Program-made: the position numbers and the translations under genes
Part shown: piece by piece, positions 6,812-8,278 of the stretch
Layout: each line of letters starts with the position of its first letter
Numbering within the stretch: the stretch's first letter is position 1
The notes under the pieces: model-generated
The model's database searches: none
The model's input: the letters and a program-made list of their open reading frames with translations, nothing else
What the model was told of the DNA's origin: nothing
DNA from: JANRKG01 sp033763635
Lineage (GTDB): Bacteria > Cyanobacteriota > Cyanobacteriia > GCF-001939115
Length of the DNA: 8,278 nt
NCBI GenBank assembly: GCA_033763635.1
Contig: JANRKG010000129.1
Coordinates: 1 to 8,278, forward strand
Reading direction: 5' to 3'

Positions 6812-6842
6812 GAGTACCCAGGTGGGCAGGTTACTCAACCTG
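6812..6842 (+). other. alternative hairpins between the phycobiliprotein-like and second V4R genes
   Basis: CAGGTT (6827-6832) pairs with AACCTG (6837-6842) around a 4-nt loop. GAGTA (6812-6816) can instead pair with TACTC (6832-6836), so the two stems exclude each other. The downstream tract (CCCTTTTCCCTT) has only a short T-run, so this is a weak terminator or processing site at best. Confidence 0.35.
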
Positions 6843-6886
6843 AACCCTTTTCCCTTCAATCTCTACGTTAAGTCCCTGAGTGTCCT

Positions 6887-7543
6887 ATGATTTCCGTCGC
6901 CGATCTTTTAACTGATAATCGCATTCCAGGTAACTACTTTGCGACCGATGCTTACGTTCGAGGGGATCTGGAATTGGGCTTACTGGAAAATCGCCAGGGC
7001 GGTCGTCTGATTGCCCTGCCAGAAGTCCTCATCCAGGCCATTTTTTCCGGGTTGGACAAAGAAACAGGTCAGGCGACTCGCTTGGTTCTCCTCAATTGCG
7101 GTCGCTGGTGGGGGAGAAACTTTTACAGTCGCTTTAGTGAAGAACTTACGGATTACTACGGTACTGCTCTTTCCGATATGGGCATGGCGGAGTTTCTGGA
7201 ATGTCTGCAACAGTGCTGGATTACCCACGGATGGGGTAAGATTGACTTGGATCAAACCCATCAACAACGGGGTTTTCTGGTTGTTAAGACCTGGAACTCT
7301 CCCTTTGCGTCCCATGCTCCTAAAGGGAAGCTACCTGTTTGTTACCTGGAAACGGGGATCTTTATTTCCTTCTTCAGCCAACTGACGGGTAAAGACCTGT
7401 CCTGTGTTCAGACAGCTTGTGAATCTCAGGGTGCAGACTGTAATCTCTTTGTTCTAGGGTTAGAAAAGCGTCTGGCTCCTGTAGAGGCGATGCTGGAAGC
7501 TGGGACAGGCCATGAAGCAATTATGCAAAAGTTATGTTCATGA
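6887..7543 (+). CDS. V4R-domain protein, Slr0147-like
   Basis: A 218-aa soluble protein and second V4R paralogue of the cluster. Shared landmarks with the 5279 gene, in order: NCGRWWG (Cys71) against GCEWG; HGWGKIDLD against QGWGRWEVD; LPVCYLETGIFISFF (Cys152); and LSCVQTACESQGADC (Cys173, Cys178, Cys185). All five cysteines have partners in the paralogue. The family is predicted to bind small hydrophobic or tetrapyrrole ligands, possibly with a metal at the cysteines; no reaction can be assigned. The order matches slr0147. The ATG at 6887 has only a weak upstream site (TGAG), so translation may depend on the preceding gene. The stop at 7541-7543 is followed four bases later by a heptamer repeat array. 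In Synechocystis a ferredoxin-like gene comes next; here the kinase does. Confidence 0.9.
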   Translation: MISVADLLTDNRIPGNYFATDAYVRGDLELGLLENRQGGRLIALPEVLIQAIFSGLDKETGQATRLVLLNCGRWWGRNFYSRFSEELTDYYGTALSDMGMAEFLECLQQCWITHGWGKIDLDQTHQQRGFLVVKTWNSPFASHAPKGKLPVCYLETGIFISFFSQLTGKDLSCVQTACESQGADCNLFVLGLEKRLAPVEAMLEAGTGHEAIMQKLCS

Positions 7544-7547
7544 ACTT

Positions 7548-7580
7548 GGTAATGGGTAATGGGTAATGGGTAATGGGTAA
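7548..7580 (+). repeat. heptamer tandem array (GGTAATG)n, forward arm
   Basis: Four perfect copies of GGTAATG plus GGTAA cover 7548-7580. The array has four GGG runs separated by four-base TAAT loops (7554-7577), fitting the G3N1-7 quadruplex pattern on the plus strand and in the mRNA. It is reverse-complementary to the array at 7645-7667 and resembles cyanobacterial STRR heptamers. Confidence 0.95.
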
Positions 7581-7644
7581 TTTAGTGATTGGGGCCAACC
7601 TGCTAATTCACTAGCCTCTAGCTTCTTATCCCGATTTCCTGATC

Positions 7645-7667
7645 CCCATTACCCATTACCCATTACC
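7645..7667 (-). repeat. heptamer array, inverted arm (CCCATTA)n
   Basis: Three copies of CCCATTA plus CC. The full 23 bp is the perfect reverse complement of part of the forward array, so RNA across 7548-7667 could form a long stem in several registers, with a loop of about 64 to 74 nt. Only 11 bases separate it from the kinase start. No U-run follows, so it is not an intrinsic terminator. Confidence 0.95.
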
Positions 7668-7678
7668 TGATAAGAGAA

Positions 7679-8278
7679 GTGGCGATCGAGTTAAAACGTT
7701 CCAAATACCGCCTACTGGGGTTAGTGGGTCAGGGACAGTTTGGTCGGGTTTTTTGTGCAGTTCACCGAAAAACAGGGCATCTGGTTGCCTTAAAAGATTT
7801 AGATCAAAAGCGTTTTCCCACCCACAAGTTTTTGCGAGAACTGCGGTTTCTCCTCAGTTTGCGCCATCGCAATATTGTGAATTGCCAAGCTCTAGAACAT
7901 ACTCGGACGGGCCGCTATCTGGTGATGGACTACTGCGAAGGGGGCACCCTGCGCGGGCTGATGGAAGGGGAGGGTTGCGTGGATGTTGCCCAAAGTTTGA
8001 AGCTGACTGGAGATATTCTGGCAGGGTTGGCCCATGCCCATAGTCGGGGCATTGTTCACTGCGACATCAAACCTGAAAACATTCTACTCAGCTTTCAAGA
8101 ACAGCAGTGGGTGGGGCAAATTTCTGATTTTGGCATTGCCCGATTGAGTCAGGAGATGGCAGAGGATGCCGGAAATACAGGATCTCCAGCCTACATGGCC
8201 CCGGAGCGCTTCTATGGTCAGTATTCCCCCGCTTCCGATCTCTATGCGGTCGGGGTGATGTTGTTTGAACTGCTCGTG
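7679..8278 (+). CDS. spkG: SpkG-like serine/threonine protein kinase (3' partial)
   Basis: The first 200 codons of a Hanks-type kinase, cut by the window end. All N-lobe and catalytic motifs are present: glycine loop GQGQFG (17-22) with Val24, ATP-binding Lys39 in VALK, helix-C Glu54, catalytic loop HCDIKPEN (127-134) with Asp129, DFG at 150-152, activation-segment Thr167, APE at 174-176, and Asp187. Cys128 replaces the usual Arg, making it a non-RD kinase, so activation-loop phosphorylation may not control it in the usual way. The start is GTG at 7679, since a TGA at 7640-7642 closes the frame and no ATG lies between; the Shine-Dalgarno-like AGAG is only two bases away, suggesting weak initiation. 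Its place after Slr0144-0147-like genes identifies it as the slr0152 (SpkG) counterpart, linked to salt stress in Synechocystis. Anything beyond the kinase domain is unseen. Confidence 0.88.
   Translation, partial: MAIELKRSKYRLLGLVGQGQFGRVFCAVHRKTGHLVALKDLDQKRFPTHKFLRELRFLLSLRHRNIVNCQALEHTRTGRYLVMDYCEGGTLRGLMEGEGCVDVAQSLKLTGDILAGLAHAHSRGIVHCDIKPENILLSFQEQQWVGQISDFGIARLSQEMAEDAGNTGSPAYMAPERFYGQYSPASDLYAVGVMLFELLV

Noticed and set aside
7548..7667. CRISPR array or intrinsic terminator
   Set aside because: The units are 7 bp without spacers, which excludes CRISPR. The stem has a loop of over 60 nt and no following T-run, which excludes a standard terminator.
7753..8043. 96-aa frame overlapping the kinase
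   Set aside because: The kinase frame has every catalytic motif in order, so this is an out-of-frame shadow.

Overview
This window is chromosomal DNA from a cyanobacterium. Four things point there: a DNA polymerase III alpha subunit of cyanobacterial type, a four-gene run matching slr0144-slr0147 of the Synechocystis sp. PCC 6803 photosystem II assembly (PAP) operon, a SpkG-like Ser/Thr kinase (slr0152 type), and many CGATCG cores including two exact HIP1 octamers (GCGATCGC). Heptanucleotide tandem repeats and WD40 proteins suggest a filamentous or otherwise large-genome lineage, but the species cannot be named from sequence alone.

Layout. (1) 2-964 (+): the 3' part of a WD40 gene coding one complete seven-bladed propeller. 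Its frame is open to the window edge through a Pro/Ser-rich linker, so the N-terminal part lies outside. (2) 979-4476 (-): complete dnaE, convergent with the WD40 gene, 14 bp between the stops. It is one uninterrupted gene; the site where many cyanobacteria carry the split DnaE intein is empty. (3) 4477-5278: an 802-bp intergenic region between divergent genes, with a good sigma-70-type promoter for dnaE and several short repeats and palindromes, but no convincing gene. (4) 5279-7543 (+): V4R protein, 105-aa small protein, phycobiliprotein-like 155-aa protein, second V4R protein, in the order of slr0144-0145-0146-0147. (5) 7544-7678: a spacer with two oppositely oriented heptamer arrays. (6) 7679-8278 (+): the first 200 codons of a SpkG-like kinase, cut by the window end.

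How the genes fit together. In Synechocystis the slr0144-slr0152 operon supports photosystem II assembly and includes two V4R proteins, two ferredoxin-like proteins and SpkG. Here the V4R/phycobiliprotein-like block is kept and the kinase follows directly. The slr0148-slr0151 equivalents (ferredoxin-like genes and partners) are absent from this position, and the repeat-rich spacer occupies the junction. A plausible reading is a tetrapyrrole- or pigment-handling module: two V4R proteins sharing five aligned cysteines, plus a phycobiliprotein fold without its bilin-attachment cysteine, next to a kinase that could sense or signal its state. That functional link is inference.
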